DNA of 64,000 nucleotides from Argyresthia goedartella (lineage: Eukaryota; Arthropoda; Insecta; Lepidoptera; Argyresthiidae): NCBI GenBank assembly GCA_949825045.1, contig OX463815.1:27085356-27149355 (forward strand), written 5' to 3'. Each line of letters opens with the position of its first letter. Within the stretch, counting starts at the first letter, position 1. The translations under genes and the position numbers were made by a program. Under the pieces are notes generated by a model that saw nothing but the letters and a program-made list of their open reading frames with translations, was not told where the DNA came from and made no database searches. This document shows positions 23,640 through 34,813 of this stretch, in pieces.

Positions 23640-24430
23640 AGTAAAAGAAATCTGAAGCAATTTATCAATTTATCAACGAAACGGGGCTACAGAGTACAGA
23701 TAATAGATTGTGGACTGTTTGTCGATGAAAATGACCGTTTTTAGGGGCAAGCCCGGATGGTCTGATAGGTGAAGACTCGATAGAATAGGTAAAATGTCCT
23801 TATAAAATTGCAAGTATGTCATCTTAAGAAGGAATTGAACAAAAAAATAGACGAAACGAGCAGAACGTTTCAAAATAAAACGTTACAATTAAAACAGAAT
23901 CATAATTACTTCTACCAAGTTTAAAGCCAAGTGCATACAAATCGACGAGATTTCTGTTATTTCATTTTATAGAATCCCAGAGGCTTTTTTTTTTTTTTTT
24001 AATCTTATTTATTTTATAAGCCATACATCTTATGATTAAGTCAGCTTAAAAATAATTAACAAAGCTACAATGCTTACAGTATTACTTTAACAAAAGAAAA
24101 TAACATTAAATAAATCTAACATTGGTTAGTTACATAAGTATTTTGTAGTGTTCCATCTGAGATTCAAAGAGGTTTACAGTGCTTACCCAGAGGCTTGATT
24201 CTATAAAAAATTAAGAGGGACGATGCATTCTGGGAAAAACTGGAACCTTTTTTAGAAAATTTCTACCACCAATGCCTTTTACCAGAAATAATTGATGGTC
24301 GGATACTAATAAACAGTCAGGTCGGAGTCCAGTCAGAAAAAGATCGTCGTCATAACTTTAATTTCGTTGATGTACTTAGTATAGAGACTGGAACCCTATC
24401 CTATATTAAAATTTACTGTTTTGTATTTTC
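23640..24430. other. No gene; poly(T)-led AT-rich repeat debris
   Basis: A T16 run at 23,985-24,000 followed by AATCTTATTTATTTTATAAG resembles the 3' tail of a minus-strand retroelement. Nothing codes. Confidence 0.4.
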
Positions 24431-24712
24431 GGAGCTCCATGGTCTTATGGGTTTTACGCTTGCTTCTCACACAAGAGATGCAGGTTCAAATACTGACCAT
24501 GCACCAATGAGATAAAATAATATTTCTTAAGTACAGTATCGGATGGTAAGTGTTTCGGTTGACACGTTAAGCTGTACCTAGGTCCCGGTTACAACCGCTA
24601 CGTGGTAGTGGTCGTAAAACCCCTCCATCAACCTGCACTGAGCCACCGTGGTGGATTAAGGCTTAATATTACTCGTATCCGGGTAAAGGCCTGTGCCCCT
24701 CGGTGCCCATTT
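24431..24712 (+). mobile_element. tRNA-derived SINE (family c), complete-looking copy
   Basis: The tRNA-like head reads GGAGCTCCATGGTCTTATGG (A-box region), TTGCTTCTCACACAAGAGA and a B-box relic GGTTCAAATAC. A body follows with CGGTTGACACGTTAAGCTGT. It ends in the module GAGCCACCGTGG ... GGGTAAAGGCCTGTGCCCCT. The minus-strand copy at 33,492-33,785 has the same order. Confidence 0.8.
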
Positions 24713-26105
24713 TATAGACATGACATTAATTTTATTTTGTATTCATAACCTATTTAAAAACGAAATTTGTATTTGCCACTAAAAACACAAGCAAAAAATG
24801 TTGTCTATCGATAAATGTCTACAACACTAGTTTATCGATATTATTTTTCCGTCTCTGTACGTGTACGTATGCAGATCCTCCCACCCGCGTCCCCCATCCT
24901 CAAATTCGTGTAATGAGGATAGCTGCAGATCCAAATGAAAATAGCCTGAGTCATAAAAGTCATAATTCGAGGTTCGTTTCTCGCCTATTCCCTCCTCCAA
25001 TATTGGACCAGTTTAAAAGATATTTCATAAACTGAATAAGAAGGATATATGCTGTGCCCCTATTTTTTTTTCATTAATAATTGTCTAATTTGTACAATAT
25101 CCCTTTATTGACAGCCGTCTAAATAGGCAATTTTGAGCACTTACTGAGGGCTCTAGTGCTTATACAGATAATGTATCATCGAAAAGGAAAACATAGGGGC
25201 ATACAAGTCGTTGATATTTATTTTACTGAAAAAATCATTGCTCTAAAGCAATGATGACCCTAAGGTCATAACATAAACCAGAAAGGAAACAGGCGACAGC
25301 GTTTCCACGGAAAAAAGAGCGCCCGCATTTTCTCTTAAACCTGCAATTAAATATCTTTTCCGATAACATCGGGAGAGCCTTAGCTTTAACCGAAAAAAAA
25401 ATGGCTGAGAAAATGAATAATAAAATAAAATAAAAACCAATAATTTCTAGAATGTGTACTTCTTTCGATTCTTAAAAACCGGTATGTTTCATTATTTGTT
25501 GTTATAGCGGCAATAGAAATACAGCCTCGGTGAAAATTAAAGCTCTCTACCTTTTTCGGTTGATCCGGTAGAGCCCGGTGACAGACGGACAGACGGACGG
25601 ACGGACAGCGGAGGCTTAGTAATAGGGTCCCGTTTGGCAGCTTTCGGGTAAGGAACTCTAAAATATACGAGGATTGTGAACTCATGTTGTTATTTAGGAT
25701 TTCATTATGATCCACTGATGACGTTATATAAAGTCTGTTTTCGGCCAGCTTCGCTTCTACATTGACGAAATATTGATAAATGTAATGGACCGACTCTGCA
25801 TAAGATGATTTTATCCCAAGTAATTTAAAATTTTGTGTTTTGGCCTGTATTCTGTTTATTATAGTGTTTATTGTTTTCCAACATTTTTAAGAGTTTTTCC
25901 TTTCTTTTGATAACTTTACTCGTTCGTCGTTCGTACTTCCTTTTTAGTTTTTAATGAAATCATTACAATAATTTCGATATCGTTCATATGTTATTAATTA
26001 TTAAGTTATGAAGTGTTTAATTTTTAGGGTCTGAATTAAGTTTTCTCTGCATATCGTTTCTATTTTTAATGCACCGTAGGATATCAAGAGAAATTTAGGG
26101 CGAAT
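24713..26105. other. Intergenic with one dispersed repeat on the minus strand
   Basis: Bases 25,480-25,680 (minus) read ACGGGACCCTATTACTAAGC, then (GTCC)n and TGTATTTCTATTGCCGCTAT. This is a second dispersed lepidopteran repeat family, also present at 51.77-51.94 kb (plus). No gene is seen elsewhere. Confidence 0.5.
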
Positions 26106-27286
26106 CAACGTTGCTTGATTTTCTTTGTCAATAAAGTTAACTCTAGTTTATGAAAATAAATTTTACAATACAAAACTCGGCAAGTTATTAAAAAATAATT
26201 GTGCATTCAATAAGGATTTCAAAATTGTACAATACTTGGTACTTTTCTATCCAGATATTTTTAACACGTTTTTATTAGATCTATATACCTAACGAACGAA
26301 GCAGTAAAAGTGAATTTCGCTCATTTTTAGGTCTTGTCTTATCATCAATTACGTAGTTCAGATTATATAACAATATTATGATACCACCGAGCTGGTCTTA
26401 TGAAGAAGCTCGAAGGAATTTGACGGGACCCTGAGATGCTTACATGTAGTAAGCCCATCAAGTTTGGGCTCATTAGATTCAACGTATTATGACTAGTTAT
26501 GCAATATTTGGCTTTGGGAGCAATCCCCACGAAGTCACATAAGTCCTGATTGAGGAAAACCTGAGGCAAAACCTGGGCTGGCAGCTGTGGAAAACCTTGA
26601 ACCGGCTGAGATCACGTCTCGGGCGCACCAGACGGGCACCTGAGCATCCTGCCTGAGGACGCAAGCACAATCTGCCGTTGCGGTGCCCCATAAACTTCCG
26701 GCAAGCTGCTATCGTGCCCGATGTGCCCGAATTCCTGCACACAAGCCGACCTTATGCAGGCTAACGACAAAGCCATCGCGGTGGCTGACTACTGGAAGGA
26801 TCTACTTTGATTCTCCCCACATGTTTCCACACGAAGAAGAAGAAGATTCAATGTTTGAATCACTTAACGACGAGTACCATAATCAATCCTATATGATACC
26901 TACAGTGTTTTGTCCCCAGCAGCTACTTTCAAGTAGCTTTATATAAAATTTAATGTGTCGGGGAGATCGATAAATATTACATCGGTAAATGAGTCAAAAT
27001 CATTCCATTCTATAATTAGAACTTTTGAGATTCTCCTTATTATAAGAGGGACGAAATGCAACTACAACTCATATTAAATATCATTAGATAATCTTCATTA
27101 CGAGTATCAATATAATTTGCAGTTACTTCGGTTCAATAACCCCAGATAATCAAAGCACGGTTACACAAAAATAGTTTTAACATTCTCATATTTCCCTAAT
27201 TTGCCGCGTTCAACACAAAACAAATAATTGTTTGTAAAACTCGATCACACTATATTTACAGATTCACACACAAGTAACACTTTCGA

Positions 27287-27292
27287 TTTATT
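27287..27292 (-). terminator. Poly(A) signal AATAAA of cuticle gene 3
   Basis: The minus strand reads AATAAA 56 nt past the stop. Confidence 0.6.
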
Positions 27293-27347
27293 TACAGGGG
27301 ATTATAAATAAGATAGCGTAGATCATTCATCCGATCAGTGAAGGTTT

Positions 27348-30082
27348 TCAGTAGTGGTGATGGTGCTCGGGGGCGGCGTGGTGGGCGGGCGCAGTGTTGT
27401 GCACCACGGCGTTGAATCTGGAATGATAAAGCTTCTGTTAGCATCAGCTGTGCTCCGAATAGTTTAGACTCTTAACTTTAAACTTTAGAGTGATGTTGTT
27501 TCCGGTAAGAGTAGTTGCAGTATAGCTTTTGACAATTTATTGCAAAATCTCAACAAAGAGTCTATACATTTGTGGATTTTTATGTTGTCTATATATGAAC
27601 AAAAACAAACAAAAACCGCTGTTAAATCTAACATCACACTATGTGGCATGTTTTCTGTCAGTCTCTCAGACGAAACTGGCTCAAGCAAAAACTGGATTCA
27701 CTTTAGTGACTCGACGTTATTAAGTTAAAATTATTTAGAAAAAAAACCGATCAAGTGCAAGGGTTCTGTACCACCGTACAGTGGTAGGGATCGTGTAGAG
27801 TGAATAGTTCGGATTTTACATAGTAAAATGTTATTTACAAAGTTATTGGTGTAGCTACTTTCATGCTCTATGTGCGTAACCAGGTGCATTTATAAGTTTG
27901 TATGCGGTTTACAGATTAATTAAAACGTTGGTTATTCCGGGTAGTTTTTTGTAATCTTTGGCTGAATTTCTATGTACTGTATTTATTTTCATAATTTTAG
28001 CAGTTTCGGAGATAAGGGAGGAATGGTCATTTTTTGCACTTTTTTGATCATAACTTCTGAAGTAATCAAAACTAAAATAAAAAAAAAAAAATTAACGATA
28101 CCTACACGACTTGTTACGTTTTTTTTTCGTTTTGTCATTTTACCCCCTCCACTTTTTTAGGCAATTTTTTTTTCATATTAGACTTGCATGATGTTGCGGT
28201 TTTCAGGATAGGTAGTTTTGCAAAAGAAAAGTGCCTATGACAGACTAACGGACGGACACGCGAGTGATTCTATAAGTACCTTTTAAGGTACGGAACCCAA
28301 AAAAAGTGGCTGAATATACAGAATGGCTTAACCTCTTAAGCCCTGGTGACGCTACTGTGGTGCTACAGTACCGTTATAGCCATTGAATTCTATTAAAATG
28401 GCATGAGCTTCTAAATCAGAATGCCTCGTAACCAAATCCATGGCTAGAAATTGAAAGGAAGATACAATTGTAGCTTCTTACCCATTGTGCGCATCAGCGG
28501 TGTACTCAACCTTGCGGACAACACCGTCAGGCTGCACCAGCGAGTAGTATCCGTGCACGGAGTCTCCGTCGCGGCTCTCGTGCTGGGACTTGTGGTCGCC
28601 GGTGTGGGGGTCGGCTACGGAGTACTCGAAGTCGTATTTGGGGTGAGCCTAGTAGTTTGGAAATGAATATGCGATAAATAACTAGTTTATTATGCCTCAT
28701 GAATCACAATAAACGGCCAAGTGCCAGTCAGACCCGTGCACGAAGAGTTCAGTACCACCGCATGGTATTCATGTTTCTACAGGTATCTTGAATTTTCCAG
28801 TGTGTTAGGATAGCACAATGTAATTTACAAGGCGGCTACTTTCATACTCCATACATGCATCCAGGTGCATTTACAAGTTCGTATATAGTATTGAATGAAA
28901 TAGTGCCCATATATTTCTCCATATTATTTTCTGTAACATGTAAGTAATGACTTATGTTTCGTAATTAAAAAAAATGGTTCAGTAGCTTCTGAGATGGTAG
29001 TTATAGTAATTTTTGCCTATTTCCTTATTTTTTTAAGTAAGGATTTCAGGTTTGTTAAAAATATATATTTGAGATTCTCTCAACAAGTCACTTATATTGC
29101 AGTAAAATATGATACAGTGTTTTTTTTAATTATTTGATTGGTCCCAAAATTTTACCCCCCAAATTTAATATGTATTTTCTTACGTAACACGTTTGTGTTT
29201 GGGTCACATAACACATTTTTACTTAATTACTTAAGAATTCGGTCTTTAAATATTAAGTTAACACAACTAGGATAGAAACACGAGTTAATCGAGTGATCCT
29301 ACATAATAGTTCTGTTATCCTTTTTTAAGGTACCGAACCATAAAAATTGGTAACATGCATGCATTGTTACTAAAACAAATGAGTTTCCAAAAAAGAACAT
29401 GCCAAATCTGATACACTCGTTTTATTTCCGTAGTTGTGCAAATATATTGAATTTGCAAAAACCTAAAGTGGTTGTATAGAATAAAAGTGCAATCTTACGT
29501 ATTCGTCATGTCCGTCGTAGTGGGCAGCGGGGGCGGCATAGTGAGCGACGGGGGCGGCGTAGTGGGCTACAGGGGCGGCGTAGTGAGCGTGCTCGTAATG
29601 GGCGGGGGCGGCGTAGTGCGCAGGGGCGGCGTAGTGCGCAGGGGCGACGTAGTGAGCGGGGGCGGCGTAGTGGGCTGGCCCCTCGTCGTGGCGGACGATG
29701 CTCTGGGAGGACACGGCGTGTCCATGTTCAGGGTAGGCGCTAGCGGCGGCCACGATGGCGCACAGAGCTACGATCTGGAATGCAATCAACATTATAAGAA
29801 CTTGCCTTTAACATTTGTGACGTGGCTACTGCTGAATTTCATTCCACATAGTATACTAATGGAGGGATATAACTAAGGCAGTCAAATGGTTCAACGGCAC
29901 ATGCTATATCGAGTTTGGTACTGAACACTGAACATCCTTTTCCAGGGTTTTTGATTTTCACTTTAACACACGTGTAAGTTTTTATTCTTAATATTTTTAA
30001 CACTAGTAAATACGCTTAGTATATTAGTTTGTATGTCAGGTTTCACCCCAACGAAATCTAGTGCACTTACTTTGCTAAACAT
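27348..30082 (-). CDS. RR-2 cuticle protein, gene 3 (four exons)
   Basis: This is a secreted cuticle structural protein. The exons on the minus strand are 30082-30071, 29774-29499, 28648-28482 and 27417-27348, giving 174 aa. All introns are GT/AG and in phase. Its exon 1 and signal peptide match gene 2 (MFSK plus [13 protein letters not shown]). Exon 2 is 276 nt, exactly 18 nt longer than in gene 2, because of one more AHYAAP-type unit, and one unit reads AHYVAP. The RR-2 core in exon 3 is [19 protein letters not shown] with [19 protein letters not shown]. Exon 4 is identical to that of gene 2 at the protein level. It is the product of the recent segmental duplication; expression cannot be read from sequence. 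Confidence 0.93.
27750..28302 (+). mobile_element. GGTACGGAACCC-type repeat in last intron of gene 3
   Basis: Same insertion as 16,352-16,930, with its head eroded (CGATCAAGTGCAAGGGTTC). It ends TTTTAAGGTACGGAACCC. Confidence 0.7.
28712..29340 (+). mobile_element. Repeat of the same family in intron 2 of gene 3
   Basis: Counterpart of 17,355-17,938 (CCAAGTGCCAGTCAGACCCG ... TTTTTTAAGGTACCGAACC). Confidence 0.6.
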
Positions 30083-30142
30083 TTTGGCTATTGCGTATGA
30101 CAATCAATAGTTGATTAATGTCAAACGAATCCAGTTTATTGT

Positions 30143-30149
30143 TTTTATA
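30143..30149 (-). promoter_or_regulatory. TATA box of cuticle gene 3
   Basis: The minus strand reads TATAAAA about 60 nt upstream of the ATG. Confidence 0.65.
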
Positions 30150-30246
30150 GCAGCGGCCGGACACCGCGTGCGGGCAGGCAGGTGGGGGCGGAGAAATGCG
30201 TGCGCGCACCTTGACTCTGCTACTTTGACATGGCGCAAGGTCACCA
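30150..30246 (-). promoter_or_regulatory. Conserved proximal promoter block, gene 3
   Basis: Same block as upstream of genes 2 and 4, including GCAAGGTCA at 30,235-30,243, 86 nt from the TATA box. The GC-rich core differs slightly (GCGGGCAGGCAGGTGGGGGC). Confidence 0.5.
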
Positions 30247-30731
30247 ACCAAATCAAATAGCGATAGGAAGCTGTAAATCATTATTTCTGGTTTTATTTCT
30301 ATATATGAAGCTGATATTGGTATTTTTTTAAAACGAGTCCTACAGGATGTATACTTTTTCAGGATTTCACTTCTTCTTCATAATGCTTGGCTGGACTGAC
30401 CAGACTCTTTTTCCATTTCAGGCACCACGCTCACCTAGATGTCGTAACATGTATCTGGCATAGACCACTTTTGCATGACATGTTCTACTCAAGCGGAATT
30501 GAAAGATTGGGTAATGGGTACCCAAAAGGACATGCCCTGTAAACCTGGCCTTTGTGACGTCACGTCACGTAACTTAAGTGGTCAAGAAGCCTTAGACCTT
30601 ATGCCCCCGACCTTGCATCAGGTATCAATCACCTTGTACAGAGTGCACCAGAACGGGGTGCAGTAATATTTTAAAGGGTTTATGTGGGACGTCTTTATAA
30701 ATAACTATCATTGAGGAACTGATTGATATGG

Positions 30732-30781
30732 GCAACTTTATTTTTCACATTACCATTAATTGGTAATGTAAAAAATAAAGT
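30732..30781. repeat. 50-bp AT-rich hairpin
   Basis: CAACTTTATTTTTCACATTA pairs with TAATGTAAAAAATAAAGTC across a short loop. The counterpart in copy 1 (about 19.27-19.33 kb) is imperfect. Confidence 0.7.
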
Positions 30782-31041
30782 CAAAGGCCCTTAGTCCAAA
30801 ACATATTGGGGTAGTAAAGTCAGGTTTATAATGTTTCAGAAGGATCTACCAAGAAATGCCTTTAAATTTATACTACAACTCTCAGCATACCTTTACAGTG
30901 TGTTCAGTGTCAATCCGACTTAACGCGATATTTTTAAAATTTACATTCTATATTTGCTTCGATAGCTCTGAGTCGTTTTCAGATCTTTCAAAGTCTCTGA
31001 CTAGGAAACATTTGAACAAATCAGTGTTAAATTAAATGCAG

Positions 31042-31125
31042 GCGTGACCAATCAAAGTACTGTACAAAAAATAATTATATTATTATATATTATTATTTTT
31101 TGTACAGTACTTTGATTGGTCACGC
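31042..31125. repeat. Hairpin, arms about 33 bp
   Basis: GCGTGACCAATCAAAGTACT is followed by its exact inverted copy ending GTCACGC, with an AT loop. Copy 1 of the segmental duplication has only the left arm. Confidence 0.9.
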
Positions 31126-31130
31126 ATATA

Positions 31131-31184
31131 GAGGGGTTGGAGGAACACTAGCACGTATTCGTGGTAGTGTTCCTCCAACCCCTC
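31131..31184. repeat. Hairpin, arms 20 bp
   Basis: GAGGGGTTGGAGGAACACTA and its exact complement flank a 14-nt loop. The right arm is the normal SINE-module sequence and the left arm is an inverted copy of it. Confidence 0.9.
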
Positions 31185-31400
31185 TATCAACCAGCACTGA
31201 GCCGGCGTGGTGAGGTATGGCTTAATCTTACTCATATCCGGGTAAAGGTCTGTGCCCCTCGGTGGGGAAATAATGTGCTACATTTATTTTACTGTACCAT
31301 AATTATTTCATCGAATCTCAACAATGCGTTAAGTTTTATCTGATTCTTTTGTGCTTTTTAGTATTTTTAATTACATAATCGACTATCTAGGGCTTACGAG

Positions 31401-31560
31401 TACGATTGACAACCGTTGTGCCGCAGCGGTTGTGGCTCTGCCTACCATGCGAGAGGTCCTAGGTTCGATCCCCGGCTGGGGCTAAAGACACAAAAAGCCC
31501 CCAGGTCTTGTATGTTTATATGTATGTGACGTCGCTGTTTCTGGTCCCCACGACACAGGG
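31401..31560 (+). mobile_element. tRNA-derived SINE (family b)
   Basis: GCAGCGGTTGTGGCTCTGCC is followed by a B box (AGGTTCGATCCCC), a poly-purine joint and GTGACGTCGCTGTTTCTGGT. Only its head survives in duplication copy 1 (20,290-20,345). Confidence 0.75.
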
Positions 31561-31591
31561 GCCAGGTCTGGGGCCAAAAGCAATGTATTTG

Positions 31592-31775
31592 GGAAGGTGG
31601 CCCATAGGAACTCCAGAATTAAACGATGCAATCCCATCGAGTTTGGGCTCGTTTAATTTGTCTTGACGAGTACTTTGACACTAGATGGTAACCAGGGTCT
31701 GATGATGGAGCTAGAAGGTGGCCCATAGGAACTCCTTAATTAAACGAAGAAACCCCATCGAGTTTGGGCTAGTTT
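31592..31775 (+). repeat. Tandem pair of a GTTTGGGCT-ending repeat
   Basis: GAAGGTGGCCCATAGGAACT ... CCCATCGAGTTTGGGCT occurs twice about 121 bp apart. The CCCATCGAGTTTGGGCT core also occurs near 15.04 kb, with a one-base variant (CATCAAG) near 26.46 kb. Confidence 0.7.
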
Positions 31776-31783
31776 AAAAGAAA

Positions 31784-32371
31784 AAAACTTTTTTAAACAA
31801 GCTTTTATTAAATATGAATGAAAAAGTTTAAAATAAAGTAACTCCAATAACATATATATCACTTTATAAGTTCAGTGTAACCTTTAACGATATATCACTT
31901 AATAAGTTCATTTTAACCTTTAACGATAACTAAGCTTCTTCGTCTACGACAAAATAATTACATACCGTACATAATTATATATTTTTAACATTAAAACCTC
32001 TTTAGTTGTTAAATCTTTCCGTTTTTATCACAGGACCAATTTCATAAATAAAAGCGTGTTGCATTTTGATGGTATGATTAAGAACATTTAGCACCTTCTT
32101 TTCCTCTCGATATCACAATGTAACACGCTTTTATTTATAAAATGTTTTAAATGTGACTGTGTTAAAAACGGGAAGATTTAACAATTAAAAGGTTTTAATG
32201 TTAAAAATATATAATTATGTACGGTATGTAATTATTTTGTCGTAGACGAAGAAGCTTAATTATCGTTAAAGGTTACAATGAACTTATAAAGTGATATTTT
32301 CGTTATTGGAGTTAATTTATTTTAAACTTTTTAGTTCATTTTTAATAAAAACTTGTTTTTAAAAAAGTTTT
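31784..32371. mobile_element. Foldback element, 588 bp
   Basis: Arms of about 250 bp are near-complementary: AAAACTTTTTTAAACAAGC on the left, then GACAAAATAATTACATACCG, and ACACGCTTTTATTTATAAAA near the middle. There is no coding frame. It is best explained as a large MITE or foldback transposon. Confidence 0.75.
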
Positions 32372-32459
32372 GTTTTCTTTATTTTTATTTGCTAAGTTAA
32401 GTTTTGTGTTTGACGAGCCAATAAGCGAAAATTATGTAATTGTTACCAATAGTGTACCT

Positions 32460-32593
32460 GAACAATGCTTCTCCATGTAATTATTGATCAGCAAAGAAAA
32501 GGAACGAAGCGAAAAATGAAACAAGAGGTTGTTTCATTTTTCGCTTCGTTCCTTTTCTTTGCTGATCAATAATTACATGGAGAAGCATTGTTC
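32460..32593. repeat. Perfect 134-bp hairpin, GAGG loop
   Basis: The 65-nt arms beginning GAACAATGCTTCTCCATGTA are exact complements around the GAGG loop at 32,525-32,528. It lies just beyond the foldback element at 31.8-32.4 kb. Confidence 0.93.
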
Positions 32594-32718
32594 GAACCAA
32601 GATAAATTAATAATTTTATTTGTACATACGGCATGACCTACCAAATATAACATAACGACAATAACATCAGCGTAGCGATATAACAATTACTGTCAACATC
32701 TTGCGAGTTGAATCTCAG

Positions 32719-33240
32719 TTAATAATAATAATAATAATATACGTTTATTGCCATAAAGAATACAATTTTTTGATACATGCAAGATTTGCCTGAGACAATA
32801 GGAAGTGGTTCGGCTCCTGCTAACACGGAATCGGGACTCCGTGTAGCGCTGATTTTCAGCCCCTATCCCTCTTCCCTGATGCTGAGGTTTTGAGCGGGGT
32901 GACTTGTCATCGAGGGTCGCCATAGAGTTTAAATTTATATAATAAAATAAGCAAAGATCACAGAGAAATAAAATCACTAAGTTACCATTTGGACTGTCTT
33001 CTACTGGTTCTTGTATTATATTGCGTGTGTATGTGTTGTGTGTGAGTGTGAGCGTATATGTGTGTGAGAGTGTGTGTGTGTGTGTGTATTAACTAGTTTG
33101 TGTTTCCTTGTCCATGACTCTTACTTTAGAAATAGTTTTATATGGTAAACTCTTTCCAGTAAGCATGCTTTAAGGTGCTGAGTATGATTTTGGCTGTTCA
33201 TTAGAGCTGATCTGTATTTATTTTCAACGTAGTTAGGGCT
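32719..33240 (-). mobile_element. LINE-like 3' untranslated tail with (ATT)n end
   Basis: On the minus strand it ends GCAATAAACGTATATTATTA, a polyadenylation-like signal plus an (ATT)n tail typical of LINEs. It splits the repeat seen intact at 9.0-9.2 kb. It contains a (TG)n microsatellite at 33,023-33,088. No ORF2 motif is legible. Confidence 0.5.
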
Positions 33241-33491
33241 TAGTTCAATCGAGTATGACAGCTGATCCGTCTTGCGTATGTCAGTCTACTGTCTAATTTG
33301 CGATGTTGTATAATTGCTATTGTTCTTATTTATACAATTGGCTACTTGACAAGGGTTGTCCACATAGATATCTCTTGGGTCTGTACTAGTTGTGTACGTA
33401 AAGGAAAAAAAAAACGAGCGAACACATTAAAAATAAATTTGTTACACGTATATATGTCTGTGACCCACACACGGACGTGTTACATATAAAT

Positions 33492-33785
33492 GTAGCCCAT
33501 TAATGTCCCCACCGAGGGGCACAGGCCTTTACCCGGATACGAGTAAGATTAAGCCATACTCCACCACGCCGGCTCAGTGCGGGTTGGTGGGGGGGTTGAA
33601 CGAACACTACCACGTAGCGATTGTAGCCGGGACCTACAGCTTAACGTGTCATCTGAAACACTGAACTTCCGATGATGTTCTTAAGATAAAAAGATAAATT
33701 ATCTCATAGGTACATGGTCAGGATTCTAACCTGCATCTCCTGTGTGAGAAGCAAGCGTGAAACCCATTAGATCACGGAGCTCTCC
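33492..33785 (-). mobile_element. tRNA-derived SINE (family c), minus-strand copy
   Basis: This is the same module order as the copy at 24.43 kb, reversed. The head at the right end reads GAGCTCCGTGATCTAATGGG and TTGCTTCTCACACAGGAGAT. The tail at the left is the GGGTAAAGGCCTGTGCCCCT module. Confidence 0.8.
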
Positions 33786-33789
33786 GGAG

Positions 33790-34400
33790 CGGAGTTACAT
33801 AACCAAAATAATTTTGAATTCGGAGGCCACTGTTGGAGGGCACTCATTAAATAATTAAAAAAGCTTTTAACCTGTATTGTGTGACATGTCGAATGAAAGG
33901 GCTTGTTGTGAGGATTTCAAATATATTATTTCATAATTTTGAAATACTTTCTATCTCCCTCCCTCATCTCCGATATTGATCCTATAATAAAAATGGAAAC
34001 GTAATAAAATAGGAGGGCACAATTTCTATCGACAGACATAAATGCACCTAGTCACGTACATGTTGTATGAAAGTGGCCGCACCAATAACTTTGTAAACAA
34101 CATTTTGCATTGCGCGGTGGTACGGAACCCTTCGTGCGTGAGTCCTCCTCTCACTTACCCGTACCCGCAGCCTTATTATATATCTCTGGCATCTAGGAAT
34201 TTCAATCGCTATGGACAAATCGACCAATCATGCCTTATCTATCATGTAATTACAATTTTATTTCGTCGCTTAATTCTCAATATAATTATAACACCAGGTA
34301 GTCCCTTTAGTCAATTCAAGCGCGTTCATATTCAAGCGCGCGCGCTCTCAACGCCAACACGTACTAATTTTTACTCTGCCTTTTAAATTCATAAGCTGTG
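33790..34400. other. No gene; dispersed-repeat fragment
   Basis: Bases 33,990-34,150 resemble the minus strand of the GGTACGGAACCC family (GTACGGAACCCTTCGTGCG). The remainder is unassigned. Confidence 0.45.
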
Positions 34401-34681
34401 CAAATTCGGAACCTATCGCTGTGAAACAAAAACAAAAAGCAGGAGTTCAAATAGACCATTTAACCAACTCGATCCGCTTACTTCAACGATACTCCAAAAG
34501 TGCCTAATATTCGGAAATTAATTCAAACCTGCCGTTAAAGTGCCCGGTGAACTGCTTTTGTTGCTATCCAGTCAGCGTCGGCCGGTGAGTCACCAACCGG
34601 TGCTGCGGCCGGCGAGCCCGTACTCAACTACTCACTACTACTACCCGTTCGCCGATTTCGTCACTGCAGCCGTCGAGCAAA

Positions 34682-34742
34682 TAGCTCAGCCGGTAACCGT
34701 TTGCCTGGAGGCCCAGAGACACCAAGTTCGATCCCCGGCGAT
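34682..34742 (+). other. tRNA-like sequence upstream of LINE A ORF1
   Basis: TAGCTCAGCCGG resembles an A box, and AAGTTCGATCCCC about 50 nt on resembles a B box. A T-rich tract (T22 near 34,787) separates it from the ORF1 start. It could be a SINE head, a tRNA relic or an internal Pol III-type promoter. It is too short to be a functional tRNA. Confidence 0.45.
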
Positions 34743-34813
34743 ACCTTGTCTTTTTGTTTTTACTACTTAAATTATAATTTTTAAACTTTTTTTTTTTTTT
34801 TTTTTTTCTCACA

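Larger units (their letters stand above)
26110..31450. repeat. Segmental duplication, copy 2 (contains cuticle gene 3)
   Basis: It is collinear with 14.72-20.33 kb, including upstream repeats, both intronic TE insertions, the promoter block, and the downstream SINE module and SINE head. Differences include small indels, two foldback expansions at 31.04-31.18 kb, and the lack of the 19.8-kb MITE. Confidence 0.85.

Noticed and set aside
34682..34742. A functional tRNA gene upstream of LINE A
   Set aside because: At about 60 nt it is too short, and no acceptor stem pairs.
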